From NCBI GenBank assembly GCA_021810805.1, contig JAJZHW010000002.1:154219-218218 (forward strand): a DNA stretch of 64,000 bases. Reading direction: 5' to 3'. This DNA is from Nitrospirota bacterium. GTDB taxonomy: Bacteria > Nitrospirota > Leptospirillia > Leptospirillales > Leptospirillaceae. The notes under the pieces are model-generated. The model saw only the letters and a program-made list of their open reading frames with translations. It did not search any database and was not told the origin of the DNA. A program made the translations under genes and the position numbers. Each line of letters starts with the position of its first letter. Position 1 is the first letter of the stretch. Below are positions 27,234 to 35,300 of the stretch, piece after piece.

Positions 27234-28751
27234 TCAGTCAGCGGCGAGGGTGAACCACTGGACCGAAACGGGAGTTCCGGTTGACATGTCCAGACTCTCC
27301 GTCTTTTCAAGGCGGAGGTCTGGCAGGCTTTCGTCAGAGCCGGGCGGGAGAATTCTGATGAGAGCGGGTCGTATCGAAATCGTTGGGGATTCTCCGGCGT
27401 GAAGAATCACAGCCTTTCTTGCTAGCATAAGTGCCGAAGTCATGATGGAAAGGATTTTTTGATCGCTTTTTGAGAGGTGGCGCAGATAGGGGTGGGGTTT
27501 TTTCTTGCTTCGTCCCCTGTCGTCGGCTTGGCATAACACGAGGCCGATGAGAAGGCGATCTTTCTGGGAAATCCCCGGCAGCTCCCCATGCAGAAGAAGA
27601 TCCCAGAGTGCCCGCTGGTTGGGAATGGCGGTGTGAAGGATGGGCAGGTGGTCAAGTGTGCCGATCGTATGGGTGAGGATGCGGGTTCTTTGGGGGCCTA
27701 CAGAGGGTGGCAGGAGGCCGGCCACGATCGTAGAGTAGGTATCTTTGAGAGGCCGAAGATCCCGGGGCCGGCCGTAGCGACGTGAAAGGCGGTGGAGGGT
27801 TTCGGCGAAGATAGGTTCGTCAGCCTCTTGGTTTTGACGAAAATACTCCATGAAGAGTCCCTGGCGCAATCCATAGTGGGAAAATGTCAAGGAGGGAGCT
27901 CTCGACAGGCGTACAATGGCCGCGATGACGGCGATTCCAGCTGGGAGAATATCTGCCCGATCCGGGGCCACCCCCAGAACCCTCGACTGCTCGGAGGAGA
28001 GGTGCTTTCCGATTTTTTTGGAGAGGTGCGGTATCTCCCGGGACAAGACTTCGTAATGGTGGATGTCCGGGAAAAAGGGAAACTTCCTGAGCTTCTGCGA
28101 GATTCTTGCCAATCCCCGAGCGGTTCCCCCCACACCTGTCAGCGTTGGATAAGGCCTATTAAACATGCCACTGTTTTCAAGTGTCTCTGCGATGTAGCGT
28201 TCAAGCCTTTTCCATTCCGCCGCCGTGGGGCGAGCCCGGTTTGAGAAAAACGACTCGGAGAGGCGGACGGCTCCCAGGGGGAGGGTCAGAATCCGACGGG
28301 GAAGATCGTCTTCGACATCGATGATTTCAGCCGATCCCCCTCCAATATCGAAGATAAGACCGTCACGCAGGTCGAATCCGTTCTTGACACCATGAAAGCT
28401 GTACCATCCTTCCCGTTCTCCTTCCAGAACTTCGATGCTTGACCCCAATGAGCTTGTCAGCCGCCTCAGCACCATCTCCCGATTTTTGGCGTCCCGGATA
28501 GCCGAGGTCGCCACGCACCGGACGACATCTGTCCGGTGAAAGGCGATTCGACCGGCAAAATCCTTCAGTCCTCTTTCGGCCCTCTCGATGGCTTCAGGGA
28601 GAATTTCTAGGGAAGGGTACATTCCGGCGGCAATGCGGGCGGAGCTCTTGTATCGTGCGACGGTCCAGAAGTCGTCTCCCCGAACCGCAACAATCTCGAG
28701 TCTCATGGAGTTGGATCCGATATCAATGAGGGCGATTTTTTCTAGGCTCAT
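27234..28751 (-). CDS. Ppx/GppA family phosphatase
   Basis: 505 residues from the ATG at 28751; an upstream extension of the frame has no support. The two actin-like ATPase phosphate loops are ALIDIGSNSMRLEIV near residue 8 and FDIGGGSAEIIDV near 135. The conserved ATSAIRDAKN and GVGGTARGLA are present. A C-terminal HD-like helical domain fits exopolyphosphatase or pppGpp phosphohydrolase of the long type. Which substrate is preferred cannot be told. It is divergent from the ubiE operon and convergent with the chemotaxis receptor. Confidence 0.88.
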   Translation of the reverse strand: MSLEKIALIDIGSNSMRLEIVAVRGDDFWTVARYKSSARIAAGMYPSLEILPEAIERAERGLKDFAGRIAFHRTDVVRCVATSAIRDAKNREMVLRRLTSSLGSSIEVLEGEREGWYSFHGVKNGFDLRDGLIFDIGGGSAEIIDVEDDLPRRILTLPLGAVRLSESFFSNRARPTAAEWKRLERYIAETLENSGMFNRPYPTLTGVGGTARGLARISQKLRKFPFFPDIHHYEVLSREIPHLSKKIGKHLSSEQSRVLGVAPDRADILPAGIAVIAAIVRLSRAPSLTFSHYGLRQGLFMEYFRQNQEADEPIFAETLHRLSRRYGRPRDLRPLKDTYSTIVAGLLPPSVGPQRTRILTHTIGTLDHLPILHTAIPNQRALWDLLLHGELPGISQKDRLLIGLVLCQADDRGRSKKKPHPYLRHLSKSDQKILSIMTSALMLARKAVILHAGESPTISIRPALIRILPPGSDESLPDLRLEKTESLDMSTGTPVSVQWFTLAAD

Positions 28752-28822
28752 GGGTTGATTGTGCCACAGGAGACGGAGCCTTCCAAGGGCTGGAAAAACA
28801 AGATTCGTGGAATGACATTCGA

Positions 28823-28850
28823 TTGATCCCGAACGCTCTTCGGGTATAAT
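28823..28850 (+). promoter_or_regulatory. Promoter of the ubiE quinone operon with inverted repeat in spacer
   Basis: TTGATC (28823-28828), a 16-base spacer and a perfect TATAAT (28845-28850). The hexamers are bridged by CCCGAA-CGCTC-TTCGGG (28828-28844), a perfect inverted repeat. The -10 overlaps the in-frame ATG at 28849, so translation must begin further down. Confidence 0.65.
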
Positions 28851-28929
28851 GAAAAAAACAAAATTGCGGACTCCCGGTTCGCCGTCCGTCAGGGACGTTC
28901 CTTCCACGACAAAGATTGAAAGGACACCC

Positions 28930-29682
28930 ATGTCCGAATTCACCCTCCCGGCGAAAGAGCAAAAGCAGGAGGTTGTCCAGTCAATGTTCACCTCGGCGGC
29001 CAAGGCTTACGATCTGAACAACTCTGTTCTTTCTCTGGGACAACACCATCGGTGGAAACGGCGAACCATTCGCCTTCTGGACATTATGCCAGGTCATGTC
29101 GTGGTTGATCTTTGCGGCGGTACCGCTGACCTTTCCCTTCTGGCGGCGGAAAAGGCGACCGGAACAGGCCTTGTGATGACGGTCGACCTGAACCTGGCCA
29201 TGTTGCGGGTGGGTCTGTCGAAGGCCCGCACCCGTCTTATCGATGGGCTCAAGGAGAGGGAGAGCCGGGCTCGACCGGTCATGATCCAGGCAAATGCCGA
29301 GCGGATTCCCCTTCCCGATGGGTCGGTCGATCGACTGACCGTAGGTTTTGGCCTTCGGAATGTCACCAACCTCGATACGGCTCTTTCCGAGATTCACCGG
29401 ATTCTGAAGCCCGGAGGAAAGTTTGCCTGTCTCGAGTTTTCACATCCCGTCAATGCCATTTGGGACGGGCTTTATCGCTTTTACTCATTTTTTATACTGC
29501 CAAAAATCGGTCAATGGATATCCAGGGACAGTACCGGGATTTACGAATATCTTCCGGCCTCTATCGCTAAGTTCCCCAATCAGGAGAGCTTCAAGAAGAC
29601 CATCGAGAAGGCCGGATTTTCCCGCGTAGCTTATTGCAACTTCTCTGGAGGGATCGTTGCGATCCATACAGGAGAAAAATAG
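28930..29682 (+). CDS. ubiE: UbiE/MenG-type quinone C-methyltransferase
   Basis: 250 residues from the ATG at 28930 (GAAAGGA upstream); the longer frame would start inside the -10 box. It has the SAM-binding motif I VVDLCGGTADLSLLA, the family box GFGLRNVTNLDTALSEI and the post-motif RILKPGGKFACLEFSHP. Family members methylate a ring carbon of a prenylated quinone precursor (demethylmenaquinone or the ubiquinone intermediate). It is followed after 2 bases by a radical SAM gene and then by ubiC- and ubiA-like genes, which argues for a benzoate-derived quinone here. Confidence 0.9.
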   Translation: MSEFTLPAKEQKQEVVQSMFTSAAKAYDLNNSVLSLGQHHRWKRRTIRLLDIMPGHVVVDLCGGTADLSLLAAEKATGTGLVMTVDLNLAMLRVGLSKARTRLIDGLKERESRARPVMIQANAERIPLPDGSVDRLTVGFGLRNVTNLDTALSEIHRILKPGGKFACLEFSHPVNAIWDGLYRFYSFFILPKIGQWISRDSTGIYEYLPASIAKFPNQESFKKTIEKAGFSRVAYCNFSGGIVAIHTGEK

Positions 29683-29684
29683 CC

Positions 29685-31262
29685 ATGGAGCAAATGGTTC
29701 TTCCGGTTGTTGGTGACGCCGGGCCGGAGGAAAGGGCCGCGAGCCGTTTTCAAAGAATTCTTTTTGTCTGGTTGCCCGTGCGGCAGATCTTTCCCGTAGG
29801 AATCGGATACCTTGTCAACTGGATTCACCGGGTTCACCCCGAAGTCAGCCTCGAGGTTCTTGACCTCACACGATTTCCCGAGGGAGAGCAGCTTTCGGAG
29901 CTCGCCAAGGCGATCGACAGATTTTCCCCGGACCTTCTGGCCTATTCTTGGCGGGATGTCCAGATCTTTGCCCCCCACGAGGGAGACAACTCCCTTCGTC
30001 GGGCATTTGAGTTTTATTACTCTCCCAACCTATTGACCCGGGCATATGCGGCATGGGACGGCGTTCGCATGGTCTGGAAATACCGAACGGAGTTCCATAA
30101 GAAGCTCCGGTTCATCAGGGAAGGCATGCGTCGCTCGCCAAAGGCTCAAGTGATGGTGGGCGGTGGAGCCTTTTCTGTTTTTGCCGAGCAGATCATCCGA
30201 CTTCTTCCCGAAGGAGTCATTGGGGTGGTGGGAGAGGGCGAAGAGGCCATGATCAAGCTGATCGAGGGGCGCCCTCTCGATAACGAGCGTACGATCATGC
30301 GCCGGGGCCGGGAGATTGTGCTGGGAAAAAAATCCGGGGCCGTCGAGATTCGTCGGGCGCCCTTCGATCTGGCCTATCTCGAATCCGTTTTTCCGGGACA
30401 TGCTCTTTACCACGGGAAGACCGTGGGAATACAGACAAAACGAGGTTGTCCCTACGGATGCTCCTTCTGCCTTTACACCTATATTGAAGGGAAGAGAGTC
30501 TATTACCGGGATCCCGAAGATGTGATCGACGAAATCCGTCAGTATCGGGATCGCTGGGGGATTCGCAATTTCTGGTTTGCCGATGCCCAGTTCATTCCCG
30601 GTGTGAAGGCGGTTCCCGAGTGTCTGGCTCTCCTTAAGGCCATGAAGGAGGCCGATCTGGGAATTACCTGGAGCGGCTATATCCGGACGAGCCTCATCTC
30701 CCCGGAGATGGCGAGCCTCATGGTCGAATCGGGAATGGGAGATCTCGAGGTGGCGATCACATCGGGTTCGCAGGAGATTCTTGACTCCCTCAGAATGGGC
30801 TTCCGTCTCGATGGGCTCATGGACGGATGCCGGAACCTCAAGAATGCCGGCTACCGGGGAAAAATCATTCTGAACTATTCCCTGAATGCCCCCGGAGAGA
30901 CTCCGGAAACCCTGGCGCAGGCGGTTGAAAGCTACGAGGAGATCTGTCGCATCTTCGGTCCTGAAAATGTATACCCCATGGTCTTCTTCTTGGCGGTTCA
31001 GCCTCACACTAGCTTTGAAAAACGTCTGATGAGGGAAGGGTGGCTGGCTCCGGACTACGACCCCATCTCGCTCAATCCCTGGACGATCCGGAAGCTGCTC
31101 TACAACCCCGGTCCACTGGGAGAACTCATTGCCCGAGCCTGCCTCGTTGCCTGGGACATTGAACCGATGGCCATGGGCCGCGTCGTCATGCGGGAGATCA
31201 AGAAGTCACTGGGCGAGGCGCCTTTTTCGCCGAAAGGCTCTGTGGCGGTCGGGGCGTCCTGA
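29685..31262 (+). CDS. B12-dependent-type radical SAM protein in quinone operon
   Basis: 525 residues from the ATG at 29685 (AGGAG about 10 bases upstream). Residues 20-200 look like a cobalamin-binding Rossmann region (FSPDLLAYSW, VMVGGGAFSVFAEQI, GVVGEGEEAMIKLIEG), without the classic DxHxxG histidine. The radical SAM domain follows, with the iron-sulfur cysteines 255, 259 and 262 in RGCPYGCSFCLY. About 150 further residues complete the barrel. This architecture is found in class B radical SAM methylases and ring-modifying enzymes. Because it sits between ubiE and ubiC/ubiA, a role in modifying the quinone ring is the natural inference; the reaction is unknown. Confidence 0.8.
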   Translation: MEQMVLPVVGDAGPEERAASRFQRILFVWLPVRQIFPVGIGYLVNWIHRVHPEVSLEVLDLTRFPEGEQLSELAKAIDRFSPDLLAYSWRDVQIFAPHEGDNSLRRAFEFYYSPNLLTRAYAAWDGVRMVWKYRTEFHKKLRFIREGMRRSPKAQVMVGGGAFSVFAEQIIRLLPEGVIGVVGEGEEAMIKLIEGRPLDNERTIMRRGREIVLGKKSGAVEIRRAPFDLAYLESVFPGHALYHGKTVGIQTKRGCPYGCSFCLYTYIEGKRVYYRDPEDVIDEIRQYRDRWGIRNFWFADAQFIPGVKAVPECLALLKAMKEADLGITWSGYIRTSLISPEMASLMVESGMGDLEVAITSGSQEILDSLRMGFRLDGLMDGCRNLKNAGYRGKIILNYSLNAPGETPETLAQAVESYEEICRIFGPENVYPMVFFLAVQPHTSFEKRLMREGWLAPDYDPISLNPWTIRKLLYNPGPLGELIARACLVAWDIEPMAMGRVVMREIKKSLGEAPFSPKGSVAVGAS

Positions 31263-31768
31263 TGGACGGGATTCTTCCCGGTCCTCTCCCCCCAGGCTTT
31301 GGAGACCTTCCTGGCCCTTTCAGGGTTCTTTTGGGACAGGATGGAACCTTGACCCGCTCCCTCTCCCTTTTGACAGGGGAGCCAGTTTCAGTCGAACCGG
31401 TTCGACTCCCCGAGACCCTCACGGGTCTTCGGAAGGTCTATCTGCGCGTTCCCACCTTCGGCCGCCTTGTCTTTGCCCGGACCCGGATTCTCTCCCTCCC
31501 TTCGCCGCCGGATGATCTGCGGATGGAGGCCCTCATGAAGGGGGATCTGGCCATCGGACAATCGATGGAGAGCCAGTTTGGCCCTCTTCGAAAAGAGGAG
31601 TATTCTGTTTATCCCTCCCAGGCCCCTTTTGATCCGGATGCGGAGGAGCAGGTTGGACTCTTCTGGACACGCTCCTACCGGATGAGCTCCTCATCGGGCG
31701 CGGCCCTGCTGATTGAAGAGTACTTCTTGCCCGCTCTTTTCTCTCTGGCCGGTGGCGTGAGCCGATGA
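31262..31768 (+). CDS. ubiC: Chorismate lyase-like protein (UbiC family)
   Basis: 168 residues, starting in a TGATG overlap with the radical SAM gene. Weak but ordered similarity to chorismate pyruvate-lyase: LLGQDGTLTRSLSLLTG near residue 22, LRKVYLRV near 56, VFARTRILSLP near 70 and the end block ALLIEEYFLPALF, whose glutamate matches the catalytic one of UbiC. It would make 4-hydroxybenzoate from chorismate. Identification rests partly on its place directly before ubiA, with which it overlaps by 4 bases. Confidence 0.72.
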   Translation: MDGILPGPLPPGFGDLPGPFRVLLGQDGTLTRSLSLLTGEPVSVEPVRLPETLTGLRKVYLRVPTFGRLVFARTRILSLPSPPDDLRMEALMKGDLAIGQSMESQFGPLRKEEYSVYPSQAPFDPDAEEQVGLFWTRSYRMSSSSGAALLIEEYFLPALFSLAGGVSR

Positions 31769-32631
31769 AGAGACGGCTTCTCGACACCCTTGAGCTGATC
31801 CGCTTCGACCGTCCGGTGGGGACCCTGCTTCTCTTCCTTCCGTCCGGATGGTCCATTCTCCTCGCCCGTCCAGGGGAAACTGCCTGGGACTGGATTGCCC
31901 TTTTTTTGTTTGGGGCCTTCCTTACGCGATCCGCGGGTTGTGTGGTCAACGATCTTTTCGACCGGGAAATCGACAAAAAGGTCGCAAGAACACGCCGTCG
32001 CCCTCTCGCCGACGGTCGACTTTCCATTCGCTGGGCCATCGGAGTCTTTGTGGTTCTCACGGGGGCGGCCGCCTCTCTTCTTCCCTTTTTCTCGAAAGAG
32101 GCGATCCTGGTGGCGGGGGTGGGATACGGAACCGCTGTCGTCTATCCCCTGATGAAACGATTTTTTCCTCTCCCCCAGCTTTTCATGGGGATCCCCTTCG
32201 GGGCCACGGCCCCCCTGATGGCCTGGGTTCAATTGACCGGAGGGATCGGTCTCAAGGGGGTCCTTGTGGCAGCAGCGGGACTTTTTTGGGCGACTGCCTA
32301 CGATCTCATTTATGCTGTTGCCGATCTTCCCGACGACCGGAAGGCGGGAGTGCATTCGGGGGCGGTAACCTTTGGCGAGCATCTTTGGGTTGCCTTCCTG
32401 TCCTTCTCCCTTCTGACGGCCATTTTGTTATGGGAGGCAGGGCAAAGTCTCCCGCGTTCGGGGTGGCTCCTTTGGACCATTCTTCTTTTTCTTGTGGTGG
32501 TCCTGCTGCAATCTTTGAAGCTTAGACAGGGCCTTTCCGAGGGAGAGCCCCTGGTTTTGTTTCGCTCCCATGTGCTTCTGGGAGCCCTTCTCTTGGCCGG
32601 CTTCTGGATGTCGACCCCTATTCTTGTCTGA
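31765..32631 (+). CDS. ubiA: 4-hydroxybenzoate polyprenyltransferase
   Basis: 288 residues with eight or nine hydrophobic segments. The two Asp-rich prenyl-diphosphate sites are NDLFDREID (near residue 62) and YDLIYAVADLPDD (near 180). The N-terminal RFDRPVGTLLLFLPSGWS is characteristic of UbiA rather than MenA. It attaches the isoprenoid tail to 4-hydroxybenzoate in the inner membrane. ATGA overlap with the chorismate lyase-like gene; last gene of the quinone operon. Confidence 0.92.
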   Translation: MKRRLLDTLELIRFDRPVGTLLLFLPSGWSILLARPGETAWDWIALFLFGAFLTRSAGCVVNDLFDREIDKKVARTRRRPLADGRLSIRWAIGVFVVLTGAAASLLPFFSKEAILVAGVGYGTAVVYPLMKRFFPLPQLFMGIPFGATAPLMAWVQLTGGIGLKGVLVAAAGLFWATAYDLIYAVADLPDDRKAGVHSGAVTFGEHLWVAFLSFSLLTAILLWEAGQSLPRSGWLLWTILLFLVVVLLQSLKLRQGLSEGEPLVLFRSHVLLGALLLAGFWMSTPILV

Positions 32632-32655
32632 ACCCTTTAAATGATGGAGGCACTC

Positions 32656-33240
32656 ATGCTTAAAACAGTGGGACGAATAACAGCGACAACAATGGCGGGA
32701 ATGGCTCTTTTTTCCTTCGGACTCCTTCCTGGAGCCATGGCCCGGGAAGCCGGGATCAAGGTCACAAGCCCGGACTTCAAAAACGGAGGAAAGATTGGCA
32801 ATCGGTATGTATTCTCTGGATTCGGCTGCTCCGGAAAAAATGTTTCCCCTGAAATTCGTTGGGGGCGCCTTCCCAAGGGAACCCGTTCTATTGCTCTGAC
32901 GGTCTATGATCCCGATGCCCCAACGGGGTCGGGGTGGTGGCACTGGGTGGTCTATAACATTCCCCCTGGCACCCACAAGATCGAGGAGGGGGCGGGAACA
33001 AAGAATGGCCACAGGCTTCCTGCCGGATCCGTTCAGGCGGTGACAGATTTTGGGGCGCCGGGTTATGGGGGTCCATGTCCACCGAAGGGAGATCGCCCCC
33101 ATCATTACATTGTGACTGTTTACGCCCTCAAGACCTCTAAGCTTCCGGTTGGACCCGGGGCTTCTCCCGCCCAGATCGGGTATTTCATTCACTTCTCGAC
33201 CTTGGCAAAGGGGCGTCTTGTCGGTCGATATGGTCGATGA
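32656..33240 (+). CDS. Secreted PEBP-family protein (YbhB/YbcL type)
   Basis: 194 residues from the ATG at 32656 (GGAG 7 bases upstream); ATGs at 32641 and 32644 lack a ribosome site. A signal peptide ends near GAMA (about residue 29). The PEBP ligand-site motifs follow: YDPDAPTGSGWWHWVVYNIP and YGGPCPPKGDRPHHY. Bacterial members are periplasmic or cytoplasmic phosphate-ligand-binding proteins without an agreed function. It comes 24 bases after ubiA. Confidence 0.85.
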   Translation: MLKTVGRITATTMAGMALFSFGLLPGAMAREAGIKVTSPDFKNGGKIGNRYVFSGFGCSGKNVSPEIRWGRLPKGTRSIALTVYDPDAPTGSGWWHWVVYNIPPGTHKIEEGAGTKNGHRLPAGSVQAVTDFGAPGYGGPCPPKGDRPHHYIVTVYALKTSKLPVGPGASPAQIGYFIHFSTLAKGRLVGRYGR

Positions 33241-33315
33241 CAGTCATCTGAAAATCGTTGTAAGTGCTATGGAAATAGGATTTTCCTTTTTTATTTTTGG
33301 CAGGGGAAAAAGGGG

Positions 33316-33344
33316 TTGCGAATTATGGTTTCGTGGAGTATCCT
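33316..33344 (+). promoter_or_regulatory. Candidate promoter for two small membrane proteins
   Basis: TTGCGA (33316-33321), a 17-base spacer and TATCCT (33339-33344), followed by a 70-base leader to the ATG at 33414. The -10 is fair (4 of 6). Confidence 0.4.
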
Positions 33345-33413
33345 TTACGAAACGGCAATGCCTTTTCTGCCGAACGAACTCTTAAATTAAATTTCCTGAC
33401 TGGAGGTTCCAGA

Positions 33414-33548
33414 ATGGCTCCTGCTATCCTCACCGTTGGAAACTGGACGGCTCTCGAGTGGGCGATCCCCATTGCACTAGGCTTTTCTATCGTTGCCGGC
33501 TGGTTTATGGTCGTCTCTTCGATCTACTCGAATCCCGACGCCAAGTAG
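33414..33548 (+). CDS. Small single-pass membrane protein (44 aa)
   Basis: The ATG at 33414 follows TGGAGG at 7-8 bases' distance, so the frame, though tiny, is well supported. One strong membrane helix (about residues 15-37, AIPIALGFSIVAGWFMVVS) follows a short polar start and ends in a brief tail SNPDAK. Size and layout resemble accessory subunits of respiratory complexes, but I recognise no family. A second small membrane gene follows 66 bases later. Confidence 0.6.
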   Translation: MAPAILTVGNWTALEWAIPIALGFSIVAGWFMVVSSIYSNPDAK

Positions 33549-33614
33549 TTTCCAGTCCGTGACATCCGTTTCGGTCGTCGTGCTCTGATGCGCCTTGTCT
33601 CGGAGATTAAAAAG

Positions 33615-33773
33615 ATGTGGACCGATGCCCGACCAATATTCTTCATATTGGCCGGTGTCATCGGTCTTTTTTTGCTTCTCCTCGGCTCCATGCTTTGGGG
33701 CCTTCTGGGAAACGACTCCTTCTCCAACTATCCCCACGAAAGCGCTCCTCCCGCCGCCTCTTCTTCAAAGTAG
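33615..33773 (+). CDS. Small single-pass membrane protein (52 aa)
   Basis: The ATG at 33615 has GGAG at 9 bases' distance; an in-frame ATG at 33588 would add nine residues (MRLVSEIKK) but has no ribosome site. One long hydrophobic helix (about 8-33, FFILAGVIGLFLLLLGSMLW) is followed by a polar Ser/Pro/Ala tail. It is probably co-transcribed with the 44-residue protein. Family and function unknown. Confidence 0.5.
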   Translation: MWTDARPIFFILAGVIGLFLLLLGSMLWGLLGNDSFSNYPHESAPPAASSSK

Positions 33774-33915
33774 CCCTTCCTAAAATTCTTTTTCATCCCA
33801 CGTAACATGAGGATGCCCCCTTCTTTTTTTCCTTGCTTCCCACATCACCCCTGTTTTATCTCCTGTCTTTCTCGCCAGCAGCCAGAGGGGATCGTTTGTC
33901 CCAAGAGGGTGAAAA

Positions 33916-33936
33916 TGTCGGGAATATCCCCTGACA
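33916..33936 (-). terminator. Weak candidate terminator after fliM
   Basis: TGTCGGG (33916-33922) pairs with CCTGACA (33930-33936) with one G-T pair. On the minus strand the stem is followed by TTTT. It lies about 100 bases after the fliM stop. The rest of the 260-base gap 33774-34036 holds nothing I recognise. Confidence 0.35.
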
Positions 33937-34036
33937 AATAGGTCGAATGATGATGGGACAGGGAGAGATGTGGACCCAGAAATGCGGATCATATCTCTGT
34001 GGTGGGGCGCAGGGAGGCATGTCAGGAGAGGAGGGG

Positions 34037-35065
34037 TTATTCCGTCTCCTCGAGATCATCCCGACGGATTCCGGTGAGATCAGGAAAGACCCGCTCTTCG
34101 ATGCGAACGGCGCGGTTGTGGCGGGAGACTCCCGGTCTGGCTCGAAATTTGACGGACTTCTCCACGAGAAGATCGATGGGGTCGTCCATGTGGCGATCGA
34201 GAGGAAGGATGTCTCCGATTTTCCATCCCAGAACCTCCGAGAGTTTCGCCTTCCCTCGCCCCAGCTCGGCGACGATGCTCACGGGAACATGGTTGAACTG
34301 GGTGCGGTATCGGTTAATCCAGTTGTGGTCGACCTCGTACTGGTCGCTTTGAAATCCGGTATAGAGCTTTTCCTTGATCGGCTCGACCGTTGAGTAGGGA
34401 ATGCATACATAGACGGGACGACCCTGACCATCGATGTCAAGGCGATAGGTCAGGGCAATCACCTGTTCCGATGGAGAGACGATGGCGGCGAATTGGGGGT
34501 TGATCTCCGAGCGGATGTAGGTGGTCGCCACGTGGTGGACAGGGGCCCAGGCTTTTTCGAAGTCTCCCATGGCCTGATTGAGGAGGTTTCGTGTAATGCG
34601 GTTCTCAATGGGAGAGAAGTCTCGCCCCTCGACCTTCACATGGCCTCTCCCGACCCCTCCGAAGAGATGGTCGACAAGAAGGTAGACCAGTCGCGCATCG
34701 ATGATGAAGAGGAAGTTTCTCTTCATCGGCTCAAGGCGGAGGATGTTGATATTGGAGGGAAGGGCGATTTTCTTTATGAACTCTCCGAATTTGATCATTT
34801 CTGTGGAGACGGGAGAAAATTCGGCGGCTTTGCGAAGGGTGGAGGAGAGACTGACCTGGAAAAAGCGCGCAAAACGCTCGTTGACGATGTCCAGGGTCGG
34901 CATCCTTCCGCGGATGACTCTCTCCTGGCTGGCGATGTTGTAGTCGCGGCTCTTGGCTCCTGTCGTTTCAGCCGAGGAAGGGGGGGGAGCCGTCTCAACC
35001 TCTCCGCCGGCAATTCCCCTGAGGAGGGCGTTGACCTCGTCCTGGGAAAGAATGTTTTCGCCCAT
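34037..35065 (-). CDS. fliM: Flagellar motor switch protein FliM
   Basis: 342 residues. The N-terminal CheY-P-binding peptide ILSQDEVNALLRGI is intact. A CheC-like middle domain that contacts FliG follows, and a C-terminal SpoA/FliN-like domain (LGRGKAKLSEVLGWKIGDILPLDRH). FliM forms the C-ring of the flagellar motor and sets rotation direction. No other flagellar gene is in the window, so it is an isolated copy. An AT-rich island lies directly upstream. Confidence 0.93.
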   Translation of the reverse strand: MGENILSQDEVNALLRGIAGGEVETAPPPSSAETTGAKSRDYNIASQERVIRGRMPTLDIVNERFARFFQVSLSSTLRKAAEFSPVSTEMIKFGEFIKKIALPSNINILRLEPMKRNFLFIIDARLVYLLVDHLFGGVGRGHVKVEGRDFSPIENRITRNLLNQAMGDFEKAWAPVHHVATTYIRSEINPQFAAIVSPSEQVIALTYRLDIDGQGRPVYVCIPYSTVEPIKEKLYTGFQSDQYEVDHNWINRYRTQFNHVPVSIVAELGRGKAKLSEVLGWKIGDILPLDRHMDDPIDLLVEKSVKFRARPGVSRHNRAVRIEERVFPDLTGIRRDDLEETE

Positions 35066-35069
35066 GGAT

Positions 35070-35300
35070 ATGGATCCCCTTTTTATGTTTTTTTTAATTT
35101 CAGTCGTATTTTATTTTATGTCTTTTTATTTAAAGACTAATCCTTGATAAAATTTTTGTCAAATTATTAATATAAAAAATAAATTTATATTATTTATCAT
35201 TGACATTCTTGAGAATGTTTTCATTTAAAATATTAATTTTTTTGTAGTTTTTTAATAAGAGATTATTTTGAAAGAAAGCGATAAAAGTCTCTTGCGGTGA
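35070..35300. other. AT-rich non-coding island between fliM and the MFS gene
   Basis: The gap 35066-35541 has no credible gene. Its first 230 bases are extremely A/T-rich (runs such as TATAAAAAATAAATTTATATTATTTAT), similar in character to the island before the chemotaxis receptor at 24990-25260. The remaining part is of ordinary composition. A weak promoter for the MFS gene could be TTGAAC (35427-35432) with TAATCT (35451-35456). Confidence 0.6.
35200..35229 (+). promoter_or_regulatory. 16-bp palindrome overlapping a TTGACA promoter element
   Basis: ACATTCTTGAGAATGT (35203-35218) is a perfect palindrome (7-bp arms, 2-bp centre). It overlaps a consensus TTGACA at 35200-35205, with TTTAAA at 35224-35229 after 18 bases. 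Placement over the -35 and spacer is that of a repressor operator. Regulator unknown. Confidence 0.5.

Noticed and set aside
28849..28929. ATG at 28849 as start of ubiE
   Set aside because: The codon overlaps the TATAAT box of the operon promoter, so it would not be on the mRNA.
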